Origin: Bacteroidota bacterium
GTDB taxonomy: Bacteria > Bacteroidota > Bacteroidia > UBA8524
Length of the DNA: 64,000 nucleotides
Direction of reading: 5' to 3'
Assembly: GCA_006226545.1 (NCBI GenBank)
Contig: SBGR01000018.1
Location: 1 to 64,000, forward strand
Shown here: in pieces, positions 9,048 through 19,084 of the stretch
Numbering within the stretch: position 1 is the stretch's first letter
Layout of the letters: the number at the start of each line of letters is the position of its first letter
Made by a program: the position numbers and the translations under genes
Notes under the pieces: model-generated
What the model was told of the DNA's origin: nothing
Databases searched by the model: none
The model's input: the letters and a program-made list of their open reading frames with translations, nothing else

Positions 9048-9137
9048 ATGCCTACTGATTTCTAAGTATTTTGCAGCTCCTTGGCTTTGGCTGCTTTGAA
9101 ATATGATGAACCCCGTACTATTTTAGCCATGGGGAAT

Positions 9138-11213
9138 ATGCAAAAACTGATACTAAGCCTAGCCATCCTGCTGGGCATCACGTCTTGCTCACAAAAGAAT
9201 CAACGCCTGTCTACACAGGAGTTTCAGGACGTTGTTCGTTCGCTCAATACCATTCGCTCAGCCAAATACCAAGACCAACTCATCCCCTCGCTCGATTCTG
9301 CCTTCGAACTTGTTGAACATAGGCGTCCACTCGATTGGTATGAATACTACGATATGCATGCTTGGAATGCATGGGTTGACAAAGACCTAGAATCTGCACT
9401 TTCCTATACCGACAGCATGATTCTCGTGCTCACTCCGGTGCACGGTGTTGAAAGCGAATACCTGCATGCTTTAGTTCAGAAAGGGATCTTGTACCAAGAT
9501 TTAAATTTCTATTCAGAAGCTTTGAAGTCCTACTTTACAGCATCTGCCTATGCCGAAAAGTACATGGACAAATGTGGCTCCGGCGAAGTGCATTATAACC
9601 TAGCCAAGATCCTCTATATCCAAGGGAACTACTCAGATGCCATTCAGTATTTTCAAAAAGCGTTTGAGAGTAGTCAGGCCTGTGATAGTAAAGGGTTTGA
9701 TCAGTTTTATTTCATCGGACAAGGTTCTCTAAATGCCCTTGGACTTTGTTATGAAAACCTGAACGAATGGGAGCTTGCCAAAGAGAGCTACCAAAAGGCT
9801 CTTCACCTAATCGACAAGCATTCCGAGAGTTTCCCAAATGAAAAATCATTCAGTTTAACAGCCAAAGCTGTAATACAAGGTAACTTGGGAAATACTGAGC
9901 GGTTATTGGGCAATTACCAAGAAGCCATTCGACTATTTGAGGCTTCCATTCTCATCAATAAACAAGGTGGTGAAGACCTACGTGATGCCATTTACACCGA
10001 AATTAAATTAGCGAAGCTTTATGCACAGATGGGAGAACCCCAAAAATCGCTAGAAATCACTGATACGGTTGCAAAACTGCTGCAGCTGAACCCGGATATG
10101 GAGGCTCAAATTCGTTTAGCTGATCTTAGGTCTGAAGTGTATTTTGCCCTTGGTGATCCCGGCAACTCGCTGCAATCCATTCACATTAAAAAAGCTTACC
10201 AAGACAGCCAAGCCATGGCTCGCAGAGAGCTGCCTAGCTTAAATGTTCCGGCATCGCTCAGTTACTTGCAGCAAAAGCAAGAATTGCAAGACCTTAAAAA
10301 GAGGCAAGACCGCATTATGCAGGTGCTTATTTCGGCTTTGTTTGTGCTGGGAGTAGCCATTGTCATTCTGGTACTCATTCGCCGTAACCAAAAGGCCGCC
10401 AAACGTCACGGTGAAGCCTTAAGCCAAAAGAATGAAGAGCTAAATGTTAAGAATCAACAGCTCATTCAAACCATGTCCGACTTAGAAGCGAGTCAGGAAG
10501 AGAATGCCCGCATTTTAAAAATTGTAGCCCACGATTTACGCAGTCCGGTAACCGGAATTAATACTTTGGCCTCACTCCTGCTCGATTCCGACAAAGTGAA
10601 CAAAGACAATCGGACGGAAATTGAAATGATTCACAAAGTGAGTAACGATTCCTTGAAATTTATGGAAGAAGTACTCAACGTGAACAACAAATTCAGGAAA
10701 GAAGACAAGACCCCTACCGATTTGCTTGATTTGGTGGAATACTGTGCTAACTACATGCAGCATAAGGCTGCAGAGAAAAAACAGCACATCGAAATTAAGG
10801 GAAACCATATCTTCCTTCCTATTTACCGGGAACGGGTTTGGCGAGCCTTAAACAACCTCATCTCCAACGCCATAAAATTTAGTCCTGAAGGCGGTCTTAT
10901 TGAAGTTCAGATTACTGAATCCCTTTCGACCATCCGCATTTGCGTAAAAGACCAAGGCATCGGAATTCCGGAGGAGATGAAAAAACAAATCTTTGCAGTA
11001 GACAGCAATGAAGGCCGCAAAGGAACCTCAGGTGAACACTCCTTCGGATTGGGCTTGGCCATCTCGCTCCAGATTATGGAGGCCCATGAAGGTCGACTTT
11101 GGTTTGAAAGCGAAGAAAACAAAGGCACCACCTTCATCATGGAATTTCCAAGACCGGGTTCAAAAGTGAAAATTCACAATCCGGATGTAAGCACAGGATT
11201 TAACCTGAATTAG
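9138..11213 (+). CDS. TPR sensor histidine kinase with lipoprotein-like N-terminus
   Basis: A 691-residue sensor kinase from the chosen ATG. The start yields a signal sequence ending in GITSC, a plausible lipobox; the track ORF begins upstream at a TTG without homology-like sequence, and ATG 9129 is an alternative. Residues of about 30-380 form TPR-type helical repeats, predicted periplasmic. A transmembrane helix (VLISALFVLGVAIVILVLI) and a coiled coil follow, then the HisKA box (IVAHDLRSP, phospho-acceptor His near 465) and a HATPase domain with N, G1 and G2 boxes (NNLISNAIKFS, DQGIGIP, FGLGLAI). No receiver domain or adjacent response regulator is present, so the partner is elsewhere; the orphan regulator at 45138 is one candidate. 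Confidence 0.9.
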   Translation: MQKLILSLAILLGITSCSQKNQRLSTQEFQDVVRSLNTIRSAKYQDQLIPSLDSAFELVEHRRPLDWYEYYDMHAWNAWVDKDLESALSYTDSMILVLTPVHGVESEYLHALVQKGILYQDLNFYSEALKSYFTASAYAEKYMDKCGSGEVHYNLAKILYIQGNYSDAIQYFQKAFESSQACDSKGFDQFYFIGQGSLNALGLCYENLNEWELAKESYQKALHLIDKHSESFPNEKSFSLTAKAVIQGNLGNTERLLGNYQEAIRLFEASILINKQGGEDLRDAIYTEIKLAKLYAQMGEPQKSLEITDTVAKLLQLNPDMEAQIRLADLRSEVYFALGDPGNSLQSIHIKKAYQDSQAMARRELPSLNVPASLSYLQQKQELQDLKKRQDRIMQVLISALFVLGVAIVILVLIRRNQKAAKRHGEALSQKNEELNVKNQQLIQTMSDLEASQEENARILKIVAHDLRSPVTGINTLASLLLDSDKVNKDNRTEIEMIHKVSNDSLKFMEEVLNVNNKFRKEDKTPTDLLDLVEYCANYMQHKAAEKKQHIEIKGNHIFLPIYRERVWRALNNLISNAIKFSPEGGLIEVQITESLSTIRICVKDQGIGIPEEMKKQIFAVDSNEGRKGTSGEHSFGLGLAISLQIMEAHEGRLWFESEENKGTTFIMEFPRPGSKVKIHNPDVSTGFNLN

Positions 11214-11258
11214 CGAAATAGCATTTGCTAAATCCAAAAGAGTCGGGCAAATTGCGGT

Positions 11259-12392
11259 ATGATTAGCTTTTGGGAAAAAGACGCTTTGCTGGAATACGAT
11301 TATATCGTTGTAGGTTCCGGAATTCTTGGATTATCAACCGCCATAGAAATCAAAGAGCGAAAACCCGAGGCAAGTATCATCATCCTGGAAAGAGGCCTTT
11401 TACCTACCGGAGCCAGTACCAAAAACGCCGGCTTCGCCTGTTTCGCTAAAGCCTGCGAAATGCTTTCTGATATCAAACTGCAAGGAGAAGCAAAAACAGC
11501 CGAATTGGCACATGAACGCTACGAAGGTTTGGTAAAACTCAGAGAACGTGTTGGAGATCAAGCCATGGACTTCCGACAATTGGGAGGATATGAACTTATC
11601 TTAGATCAGGATACGGAGGTTAAACAAGAGAGCCTGGATTATCTGAATTCTCTATTAGCTCCCCATTTCAAACAAGATGTCTTTGAGTTTAAAAATGAAC
11701 TAATCGATGCATTCGGATTTGGCAGAACCAAACAATTGATTCACAATCCGCTTGAGGGTCAAATTCATAGCGGACGCCTGATTGATACACTTTGGACTAA
11801 AGCAGGCCACCTGGGCATCAAGGTCATTACCGGCGCTGAAGTGCTCGAAGTTATGGAGTCAGCAAATGGAACAGAACTCGAAGTATTTCACGCCAGCCTA
11901 GGAGAATATGTGCTTTTCAAGGGCCAGAAAGTAGTTCTCTGCACCAATGCCTTAGCGAAAAGTGTATTCGGTGATGAAACCATTGAACCAGGGCGAGGTC
12001 AGGTTTTGGTTAGCGAAGAAATCCCTTCGCTCCGATTCCAAGGTACCTTCCATTTTGATGAGGGGTATTATTACTTCAGAAACTACGGCAACCGTATCTT
12101 ATTTGGAGGCGGAAGAAACCTCGATAAAGAAACTGAAAACACGGGCGATTTCACCTTCAATTGGAAAATACAGGAGAAGCTCAACAGCTATTTAAGCGAA
12201 GTGATTTTGCCAAACGAAAAAACCGATATAGCCATGCGTTGGACCGGTATAATGGGATTCTCTACCAGCAAAACACCGTTCACCAAGAAGCTCAATTCAT
12301 CGCTATACCAAGGGTTTACGTGCAACGGAATGGGCATTGCCCTAGGCAGTCAAACTGCCGCTGAACTGGCTGATTTGGTACTGAATAATTGA
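11259..12392 (+). CDS. FAD-dependent oxidoreductase, DAO family
   Basis: A 377-residue flavoenzyme of the D-amino-acid/glycine oxidase (DAO) superfamily. The dinucleotide-binding motif VVGSGILGLSTAIEI starts near residue 17, followed by an acidic strand end (ILERG) and a conserved TGASTKNAGFAC segment. The C-terminal part has the typical MRWTGIMGFS and a glycine-rich ending (GMGIALGSQTAAELADLV) that closes the FAD site. The substrate is probably an amine or amino acid, but this is not determinable here. It has no signal peptide and should be cytosolic. The gene lies 45 bases after a histidine kinase on the same strand. Confidence 0.85.
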   Translation: MISFWEKDALLEYDYIVVGSGILGLSTAIEIKERKPEASIIILERGLLPTGASTKNAGFACFAKACEMLSDIKLQGEAKTAELAHERYEGLVKLRERVGDQAMDFRQLGGYELILDQDTEVKQESLDYLNSLLAPHFKQDVFEFKNELIDAFGFGRTKQLIHNPLEGQIHSGRLIDTLWTKAGHLGIKVITGAEVLEVMESANGTELEVFHASLGEYVLFKGQKVVLCTNALAKSVFGDETIEPGRGQVLVSEEIPSLRFQGTFHFDEGYYYFRNYGNRILFGGGRNLDKETENTGDFTFNWKIQEKLNSYLSEVILPNEKTDIAMRWTGIMGFSTSKTPFTKKLNSSLYQGFTCNGMGIALGSQTAAELADLVLNN

Positions 12393-12455
12393 ACCGTCCG
12401 TTAAATCGAATCGTGTTTTACAAAGTCAATTACCTAAATTAAGATTGAACGCTTA

Positions 12456-12463
12456 TACCTTTG
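12456..12463 (+). promoter_or_regulatory. Bacteroidota -7 element (TACCTTTG)
   Basis: Exact TAnnTTTG match ending five bases before the ATG at 12468. No TTG lies at the canonical distance upstream. If it is used, the transcript is almost leaderless. Confidence 0.4.
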
Positions 12464-12467
12464 ATGT

Positions 12468-13676
12468 ATGAATCGAATTCCACTTCCTGCCAATGAAACT
12501 GAAAGATTGAACATGATTCAATCCATGAAAGTGCTCAAAGACAAAGCGGATAAAGAGCTCCAAAACATTGTAGAGTTCTGCTCCGATTTCTTTGAGGTGC
12601 CCATTGCGCTCATCACAGTTCTGCATGCCGATATGCAAGAGTTTCTAGCGAAGAAGGGCTTAAAAGATGATTCAACAACACGGGAGGCTGCATTTTGCTC
12701 TCACGCCATCATGCAGAGTGATGTCTTTGAGGTTATTGATGCGCATCAAGATATTCGTTTTTCACAAAACCCTTTTGTTGTTGGAGATCCACACATTGTT
12801 TTTTACGCCGGGAAACCACTATTAATTGAACAAAAGGCTATAGGTACGCTTTGCCTATTGGATAACAAACCACGTAAGCTCACCGAAAAAGAAACTGCGC
12901 TTCTTTCTGTCTTGGCTGCCAAAGTTGAATATTATTTAGAACAGAAAGAACGAAACATACGCTTATTAGAGCTCATGGACCATTACCATGCTGAGCTGCT
13001 TCGTAATCAGGAATCGAGAGACAAGCTAATGCAAGTGCTGGCAGCCATCTCACACGATGCCATTGGGCCAGTACGCAGCATTAACCAATTGATGCAGTTT
13101 CAGCTTGAGTCGAAAGACGCATTGCCGGAAGAACTGATAGTGGAAATGTCGCAAGCCCTACACAGCTCAGAAGACATGCTGCGCGAGATGATTGATTGGG
13201 GAAAAATGGAATACGCTGCCGCAACAGATAACAACGGTGCTTTTCTTTCTGAGGTAATGAAAGAACTTCAAGACGAGCTGAAGATGGATTTCATTAAGAA
13301 GGGCAATACGCTAGAGATGCAGACACCATCAAAAGACGTGATGTATTCTAAGATGAAACTCAAATTCATCTTAAGAAACCTGCTACACAATGCCAATAAA
13401 TTCAGTAATAACAGCACCATTCGCTTAACAAGCCGTTCGGCAAACGATACGCTTGAAATACGTATTCAAGACGAAGGTGCAGGCATGGATGCTAAAAAGC
13501 TGTTGGGTTTAAATGCCAATAGTCAAACCGATTCTACCCTGGGTAGTATTGGCGAAAAAGGCAATGGAATAGGACTTCCTCTCAGTTTTCAGTTTGCCCG
13601 AGAACTCAAAGGAAGCCTGCTATTTGAATCGGAACTTGGGAAAGGCACGGTAGCCGTAATCAAGCTTCCGATTTAG
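12468..13676 (+). CDS. GAF domain sensor histidine kinase
   Basis: A 402-residue soluble sensor kinase. Residues of about 20-160 form a GAF domain (KELQNIVEFCSDFFEVPIAL, then AAFCSHAI and IGTLCLLDN), a type common in kinases that sense small ligands or redox state. A coiled coil leads to a HisKA region (LAAISHDAIGPVRS, His near 196) and a HATPase domain with N-box LRNLLHNANKFS, G1 DEGAGMD and G2 GNGIGLPLSF. There is no transmembrane segment, so it senses a cytosolic signal. It ends exactly where the convergent DUF4139 gene ends (no spacer). Confidence 0.9.
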   Translation: MNRIPLPANETERLNMIQSMKVLKDKADKELQNIVEFCSDFFEVPIALITVLHADMQEFLAKKGLKDDSTTREAAFCSHAIMQSDVFEVIDAHQDIRFSQNPFVVGDPHIVFYAGKPLLIEQKAIGTLCLLDNKPRKLTEKETALLSVLAAKVEYYLEQKERNIRLLELMDHYHAELLRNQESRDKLMQVLAAISHDAIGPVRSINQLMQFQLESKDALPEELIVEMSQALHSSEDMLREMIDWGKMEYAAATDNNGAFLSEVMKELQDELKMDFIKKGNTLEMQTPSKDVMYSKMKLKFILRNLLHNANKFSNNSTIRLTSRSANDTLEIRIQDEGAGMDAKKLLGLNANSQTDSTLGSIGEKGNGIGLPLSFQFARELKGSLLFESELGKGTVAVIKLPI

Positions 13677-15269
13677 TTAAAGCCCTATCAGTACCTTGTC
13701 TTTCGGGAAGCGAACCTCATAGCTGATCCGCAGTTTGATGGTTTCACCCGGTGCGATGGTCTTTAACCATTGCAGTTCACCGGTTTCTTTGTTCCATTCG
13801 GCACCCGAAATATCCTTCACATCCACATCAATTTCTTTGTTGGTAGAAAGCGGAACCTGATCGAGAATCTGGATGCTTACCGCTTCTTTTTTCACGTTCT
13901 TCACCACGATTTCATAAACCAGAATTTCCTTCTTTTTGGAACCTGAGAAATTGGTTGTACAGAATTCAGGTAGTTTATTTCGCTCCACAACCACTCCTCT
14001 ATCTCTGCCTAAACTGATATCTAAGGTATCGCCTGTTATGCCTGGCTCAATATAGGTATCGCCTAAGTACGTCGACTCAAAGTAAATATTGGCCACACCC
14101 GGTAACAGCGATAAATCTTCCCAGCCGGTGATGTTTGTCAACAAGAAAGCAGAAACGTCTTTCTTTGGAACTGTGCGGTACGAATAGTGACCGTTCAGTT
14201 GATGTTCAGCCAAATCGATAAGCAAACCTTCCCTATCAGATGGAACACGTACTTTCGTATTTACCTCAAATTCAAAATTGATGTTCAAGTCATTCTTTTT
14301 GGCTTTGGACTTCTGCACAATTTGCCCTTCATACTCTTGGTAACCGTTGTTGTCTACACCTCGATAGGAATTGTAAACACCCTTCCCACTTGATTTCTGC
14401 GCATCGGTATAAATCAAACGTTGCGGCTGAAGCTCAGGTGGAACGCCAGACAAATTTGGATTACCTGAGGATAAATGCAGGTTTACATTGTCCCAATTTT
14501 CTCCTGATGTATTGTACAATCGGGCTTTGTATTGAAGTTTAACAGGCGATTTTAAGTCGTTAACTCTAATATCGTATACAGGCATCCATGATGCATTTTG
14601 CACAAAATAGCTGACCTCAAAAGAGGCATTTCGTTGCGCGGTTTTAGTGGATACGGTGAGCACAATCTCGTACTCGTTTTGGGTATTGCTGTACTCAAAT
14701 TCACGAAGTCTGTTTTGTGTTTCTTCAATCTTCAATTCCAATTCAGCCTGGCGCATTTTCGAATCCAGCTGTCCCTTTTTAATTTGGGTCAATTGCTTCT
14801 GGTAAATGATTAGTGCATCTTCTAAATCGATCAAAACCACTCCTTTATCGCCCTTCAATTCCTTGTTAACCAAAAGCAAAGACTCTTGCTGCTTTAAAAC
14901 AAACTCGTTGTTCTGTTCTTCAGCAAAGGAATAGCGAAGCGTAGCTAAGGTGTCTTTCAACATTTTGATAATCGGTAGCTTTTTGGTGTTCACCGCTGTG
15001 GTTGACTTGGAACTAACCGATAAGATAAGGAGGTCGTTTTTCGGACTCACCTGGATCGAGGCCGGATCTAGTTTACCGGTAAGTCCACTGATCACCACGC
15101 GCGACAATCCGGAGGGCAAGCTAACCTGAGCAGTGCGAATCACCTGTGCCCCACTTAAAAACAAGTTTACCTTTTGAATTTCTGAATTGGCAGTGAGGTT
15201 TACCTCCTGCGCTCTTACGGAGCCTGCGGCTAAAACCACAAGCATCAAATACAGAGAAAGTCTTTTCAT
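13677..15269 (-). CDS. DUF4139 domain protein (mucoidy inhibitor A-like)
   Basis: A 530-residue exported protein. After a signal peptide (residues 1-20, cleaved after VRAQ) comes an N-terminal beta domain (KVNLFLSGAQVIRTAQVSLP, the DUF4140 type), a coiled-coil stretch (about 100-180), and a long C-terminal beta-rich DUF4139 region (YFVQNASWMPVYDIRV onward) ending in a conserved RISYEVRFPKD segment. The family is known from a plant-pathogen protein that affects mucoidy; the molecular role is unknown. The start lies one base after the stop of the upstream GT-C/TPR gene, so the two form an operon, hinting at a role in surface glycan. Confidence 0.82.
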   Translation of the reverse strand: MKRLSLYLMLVVLAAGSVRAQEVNLTANSEIQKVNLFLSGAQVIRTAQVSLPSGLSRVVISGLTGKLDPASIQVSPKNDLLILSVSSKSTTAVNTKKLPIIKMLKDTLATLRYSFAEEQNNEFVLKQQESLLLVNKELKGDKGVVLIDLEDALIIYQKQLTQIKKGQLDSKMRQAELELKIEETQNRLREFEYSNTQNEYEIVLTVSTKTAQRNASFEVSYFVQNASWMPVYDIRVNDLKSPVKLQYKARLYNTSGENWDNVNLHLSSGNPNLSGVPPELQPQRLIYTDAQKSSGKGVYNSYRGVDNNGYQEYEGQIVQKSKAKKNDLNINFEFEVNTKVRVPSDREGLLIDLAEHQLNGHYSYRTVPKKDVSAFLLTNITGWEDLSLLPGVANIYFESTYLGDTYIEPGITGDTLDISLGRDRGVVVERNKLPEFCTTNFSGSKKKEILVYEIVVKNVKKEAVSIQILDQVPLSTNKEIDVDVKDISGAEWNKETGELQWLKTIAPGETIKLRISYEVRFPKDKVLIGL

Positions 15270-15270
15270 C

Positions 15271-18171
15271 TTATTGTCCCATTAATCGCTGAGCCTGTCC
15301 AAAGAACTTCTGTGCATTTTGCTGATCTCCCTTGGCGGCATAAGCCTGTCCGATATACTGGTAGACTTGTGGGTCATTCGGGTTCATCTGAACACTTTGT
15401 CCCAAAAGCTGTATCGCTTGATCCATTTGGTTCAGGTTCATAAAACACATTCCGAGCAGTTTATAGAACTCAGGTTTATGTCCACCATAACGAACTGAGT
15501 TCTCAAATTCTTTTACCGCATCGGCATATTTACCCATGTTAAACAAAGCAAGTCCACGGTTATAATGTGCGTTGGTATAATTTACTTTATACGATATGGA
15601 AAGCTGGAATAAGCTGTCGGCCTTCACAAAATCGCGTTGGTTGAAGTACAGCATTCCTTTCACATCGTAGGCAATAAAGTTTTCCGGCAATATTTCAATG
15701 GCTTTATCTAAAGCTTGAATTGCTTCAGCTTGATTGTTGCCTCCGCTGTTTAGGTAAGCCAAACCAAGCATACGCCAGGCTTCATCGTTCATTGAATCGT
15801 AGGCCACCGCCTTTTTCAATGGCTCAATCGCCTCCGCCATCTTTCCGGCTTCTACCAATGCATAACCTTGCGGCATATACTGGTTTTCACGTTTCACAAT
15901 GGCACAAACCGGAACACCGTCAACGTCTATGGTATGAATGGTACCTTTTGGTGGGAATCCTCCTTGAGTTAAGGTAGTCTTCGACATGGTACGCGTATTA
16001 AAGATGGCGTAATCGGTTTCTTTTTTGGTCAGCTCATATTCCCTGGTCCAAATCACTTCTACACTGTCTGTATACTGGTTAAAATACCATTGAGCGGTTA
16101 GCGGCTCATTGTTGGCTGCAATTACAATTTTCTTGGAATGAACATCCACGTTGTTCACCATCCACTCGGCTGCCTGACGAAGGGTATTGGAATAGTAATC
16201 CAATTCGTAATTACCATACGCACCGGCCGTTCCACCCGTTAACTCATTGAAGTAGAGGTATTCGTTCGGGTGTTCTTTTACCATCCAATACGCTACCCTA
16301 CCTGAGCCAACTAAGATCAGGGCTACAGCTGCGTAATTCAAGATTTGGTTTTTGGCAGTAAGCAACCATGCCCAACCGGCACCGGCCAAGATTACAATGT
16401 TCACGTAAATAAAGAGGGAGTGACGCCATGCATTGTACAACATGGAGTCTTTGTATACCGCCCAGAAAAGTGGGAAAGCCACCATAAAACAGAGCAATAG
16501 GCTCAACCACATGCCCTTTTTATTCAGTTTAAACTGTCCTACCAGTTGCAAGACAAATCCCAATAAAGCCACCAAAGGAGCACCAATGGCAATCAACTTA
16601 ACCGAGTAATACCAAGGCAAGTCTTTCATGTTGGTACGCACCCCGTCAAAGGTTTCGTACGTAGTCAAGAAACTGAAATTACTCATTTTATTGAGCGATT
16701 CGAGTACGTTCCCTACCGGCGCTTTTAAAGCAAATGGCCAGAAAGCAATACCCAAAGCCCAACCGAAAACCAGAATAGGCAAGAATATGAACAAGTAGCT
16801 TTTGAAACGTTGCATGGCCACAGCCTGACCTTCTTGTTTCCAGGTATTCAACCAATTCAAGCCCATGCCCATCAAGAGGTAAGCAAAAAGCAATAATGCT
16901 CCAACCCTGATGCTGAGTGCCGAAGCGATGCTGAGGGTAAGCATGAATTTCGTAGCAAAATCGGGCCTAGGCAGCGATTTCAATAAACGTATGATATAGT
17001 ATGTGGCCGCCACCATACCTGTTGCAAAAGGAATATCCTTTGGGTTGTTCATGGCGTGACCAAAATACGAAGGCGATAAAAGCAGGAGTAAAAACGACAT
17101 AAAGCCTGCAGTCCAAGAACCGGTAATGGCTCTGGCAGTTAGTCCGCAGAACAGAATACCCATCGCTCCAAACAAAGCATTTACAAAGTGTCGCGCTGCG
17201 TATTCGTCTTCAATTCCAAACCAATTGTTGATGGTTACCGTAAGCAAATCGAAGAAGGAACCGTAAAACTGCATTGGTGCCCAGAGTCCTTTTTTAGTAT
17301 CGAATACAGATTCATCTTCTCCCCATGTAGCAAAGTACTTGTACATGTCTTTAGCGAAGTTGTACTGCAGCGACTCATCCCAGGTGATGCCGTAGTCGAA
17401 ACTGAGCAAAGGCATACCGATGATGGTGAGCAAGAAGAAACTAGCGAACAAGAAACGAGACGCCAGCTCGGATTTTTGTCCGAAGCCATTGGCGCTTTTC
17501 CATTGCTGAAACGGCGCTTTAAAGAACCAATGCGCATAGTCTTTGATTCCCGCTGCAATGGATTTACGAGTTAATCCGGAGCGTTTGCCTAATGAAACCT
17601 GATGTGCTTCAAAATCGCCTCTGCTCTCAGCCAAAAGCGAAACCTGATTCTGCAAGCGAACGCTGTCTTGTTTTGGAAAAAGATTAAAAGCATTCAATAA
17701 CAAATCCTTCTTTGCAACATAGGTTTGCAAGGCTGCATTGCGGTGGGTAGATGGCGAAAAGAATGCCGTGGCTACGCCGTAAAAGAAATCTTTAACCAAG
17801 TGTGCAAAACCGGGTTTTTCGGTATTGTGGGCTCTGGAGACGATATACCAATCGCTAGAATCTCCGTTCAATTCATTCAGACTTTTAGCCGGATTGAAGA
17901 TGGTAGACCCATCGCTAACCAGCCAATAGTCTAACTCTGAAGCTTCCAAAGCCCGAACTAGGTCTGATTTAGTTGAGAAGACCTGTACCTTGTCTTGTGT
18001 AGCTTCAAACTCACCTAATGCAAGCACACTTTTCACGGCAGCACTTTGGAATAAGGCTTCCTTGCCTTTTAGTCCATCTTGCGCATTAGCGGGGAGGTAA
18101 AGTAGTCCTACAGACAAATTGGAAGTGGAGCTAATCTCCCGATTTGGTTTCTTTTTAACGGAATTGGCCAT
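15271..18171 (-). CDS. GT-C glycosyltransferase with N-terminal extension and C-terminal TPRs
   Basis: A 966-residue integral membrane protein. Residues of about 1-235 form a soluble domain containing LDYWLVSDGSTIF; I do not recognise it firmly, though it could be a degenerate GT2-like domain. From about 240 to 650 there are ten or more transmembrane segments in the style of GT39/PMT glycosyltransferases, with an acidic first-loop motif (DYGITWDES) where GT-C enzymes keep catalytic acids. Residues of about 790-960 are five TPRs. Such enzymes use lipid-linked sugars on the periplasmic side. The fusion suggests glycosyl transfer coupled to protein docking. It is the first gene of an operon with the DUF4139 protein. 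Confidence 0.8.
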   Translation of the reverse strand: MANSVKKKPNREISSTSNLSVGLLYLPANAQDGLKGKEALFQSAAVKSVLALGEFEATQDKVQVFSTKSDLVRALEASELDYWLVSDGSTIFNPAKSLNELNGDSSDWYIVSRAHNTEKPGFAHLVKDFFYGVATAFFSPSTHRNAALQTYVAKKDLLLNAFNLFPKQDSVRLQNQVSLLAESRGDFEAHQVSLGKRSGLTRKSIAAGIKDYAHWFFKAPFQQWKSANGFGQKSELASRFLFASFFLLTIIGMPLLSFDYGITWDESLQYNFAKDMYKYFATWGEDESVFDTKKGLWAPMQFYGSFFDLLTVTINNWFGIEDEYAARHFVNALFGAMGILFCGLTARAITGSWTAGFMSFLLLLLSPSYFGHAMNNPKDIPFATGMVAATYYIIRLLKSLPRPDFATKFMLTLSIASALSIRVGALLLFAYLLMGMGLNWLNTWKQEGQAVAMQRFKSYLFIFLPILVFGWALGIAFWPFALKAPVGNVLESLNKMSNFSFLTTYETFDGVRTNMKDLPWYYSVKLIAIGAPLVALLGFVLQLVGQFKLNKKGMWLSLLLCFMVAFPLFWAVYKDSMLYNAWRHSLFIYVNIVILAGAGWAWLLTAKNQILNYAAVALILVGSGRVAYWMVKEHPNEYLYFNELTGGTAGAYGNYELDYYSNTLRQAAEWMVNNVDVHSKKIVIAANNEPLTAQWYFNQYTDSVEVIWTREYELTKKETDYAIFNTRTMSKTTLTQGGFPPKGTIHTIDVDGVPVCAIVKRENQYMPQGYALVEAGKMAEAIEPLKKAVAYDSMNDEAWRMLGLAYLNSGGNNQAEAIQALDKAIEILPENFIAYDVKGMLYFNQRDFVKADSLFQLSISYKVNYTNAHYNRGLALFNMGKYADAVKEFENSVRYGGHKPEFYKLLGMCFMNLNQMDQAIQLLGQSVQMNPNDPQVYQYIGQAYAAKGDQQNAQKFFGQAQRLMGQ

Positions 18172-18327
18172 ACGTTTCTGTCAGCAATTTCTTGGATTCA
18201 AAGCGCCAAAATACGAAAGCCCTGTTAATTCAAGAAATTAATGGACTCAGTGATGGCTTGAATTGGGTTTTGACAAAGAAATTAAGCCTTGCAAGCGATT
18301 GCGCCATGTAGAAAAATGCCAAATAGC

Positions 18328-18335
18328 TATATTTG
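18328..18335 (+). promoter_or_regulatory. Bacteroidota -7 element (TATATTTG)
   Basis: Exact TAnnTTTG match ending 11 bases before the preferred ATG at 18347. This supports that start over the upstream TTG of the track ORF. The nearest TTG upstream (18299) is spaced too far to be a canonical -33. Confidence 0.45.
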
Positions 18336-18346
18336 GCCATTCTACT

Positions 18347-19084
18347 ATGAGCACTGCATTTGACCAAGACCAGTTTATGAGCATTTACCCGAATGGGATT
18401 GCTCGTCATTACTGGACCATTGCCCGAAATGACATCATTTACCGCCAGCTTAAATCGGCCGGACTTCATTCGAAAAAGATTGTTGAAATTGGTTGCGGTC
18501 GCGGCGTAGTGGTAGAATACCTGCTTAAGAAAGGGGTTAATATAACGGGTGTTGAATTGGCAGCTACACAGCCCTATCCCGGTGCAGAAAACGCTGTTAT
18601 ACTTGGACAAGATGCGCTTACCCTACCTGAAGCTCAGCGTGCCGAATTTGAAGTGATGATGATGCTCGACGTGGCAGAACACATTGAAAAACCGGAAGCG
18701 TTTATACAGATGATGCTGCAAGCTTATCCGAATGTAAAACACATCTTACTCACGGTTCCGGCTTGCCAAGAATTATGGTCGAACTACGATGTTTTTAACG
18801 GACATTACCGCCGCTACGACTTGGCTGCTTTAGAAGAGTTGGTGCAGAAATTCAAGTGGAAGAGTCTCGGTTCACGGTATTTCTTTCATTCCTTGTATCC
18901 CATGATGAAGCTAATCATCAAGATGAGTAATTCTAGGGAAACCACCATCAAGGCGCCGAGTGGTGCAATTCAGTTATTCATTCACAAAGTATTTCAAATT
19001 ACCCTTCTGCTGGATTATCTTGTAGTCCCATCACGATGGAAAGGAAGTTCCCTTATCGTGATTGCGAATAAAGGTAACCTATGA
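18347..19084 (+). CDS. Class I SAM-dependent methyltransferase
   Basis: A 245-residue methyltransferase. The SAM-binding glycine motif is KIVEIGCGRGVVVEYL, followed by an acidic strand end (GVELAATQ) and the MLDVAEHIEKPEAF segment typical of UbiE/Coq5-like folds. The ATG at 18347 is preferred because a -7 box precedes it and the upstream TTG start adds a basic, unrelated leader. The family includes small-molecule, lipid and glycan methyltransferases; the substrate is not evident. Its last four bases overlap the start of the T9SS type B gene (ATGA), so they are co-transcribed and probably translationally coupled. Confidence 0.85.
   Translation: MSTAFDQDQFMSIYPNGIARHYWTIARNDIIYRQLKSAGLHSKKIVEIGCGRGVVVEYLLKKGVNITGVELAATQPYPGAENAVILGQDALTLPEAQRAEFEVMMMLDVAEHIEKPEAFIQMMLQAYPNVKHILLTVPACQELWSNYDVFNGHYRRYDLAALEELVQKFKWKSLGSRYFFHSLYPMMKLIIKMSNSRETTIKAPSGAIQLFIHKVFQITLLLDYLVVPSRWKGSSLIVIANKGNL

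Noticed and set aside
17188-17574. Plus-strand 128-residue ORF opposite the GT-C gene
   Set aside because: Shadow frame within a long membrane protein gene.
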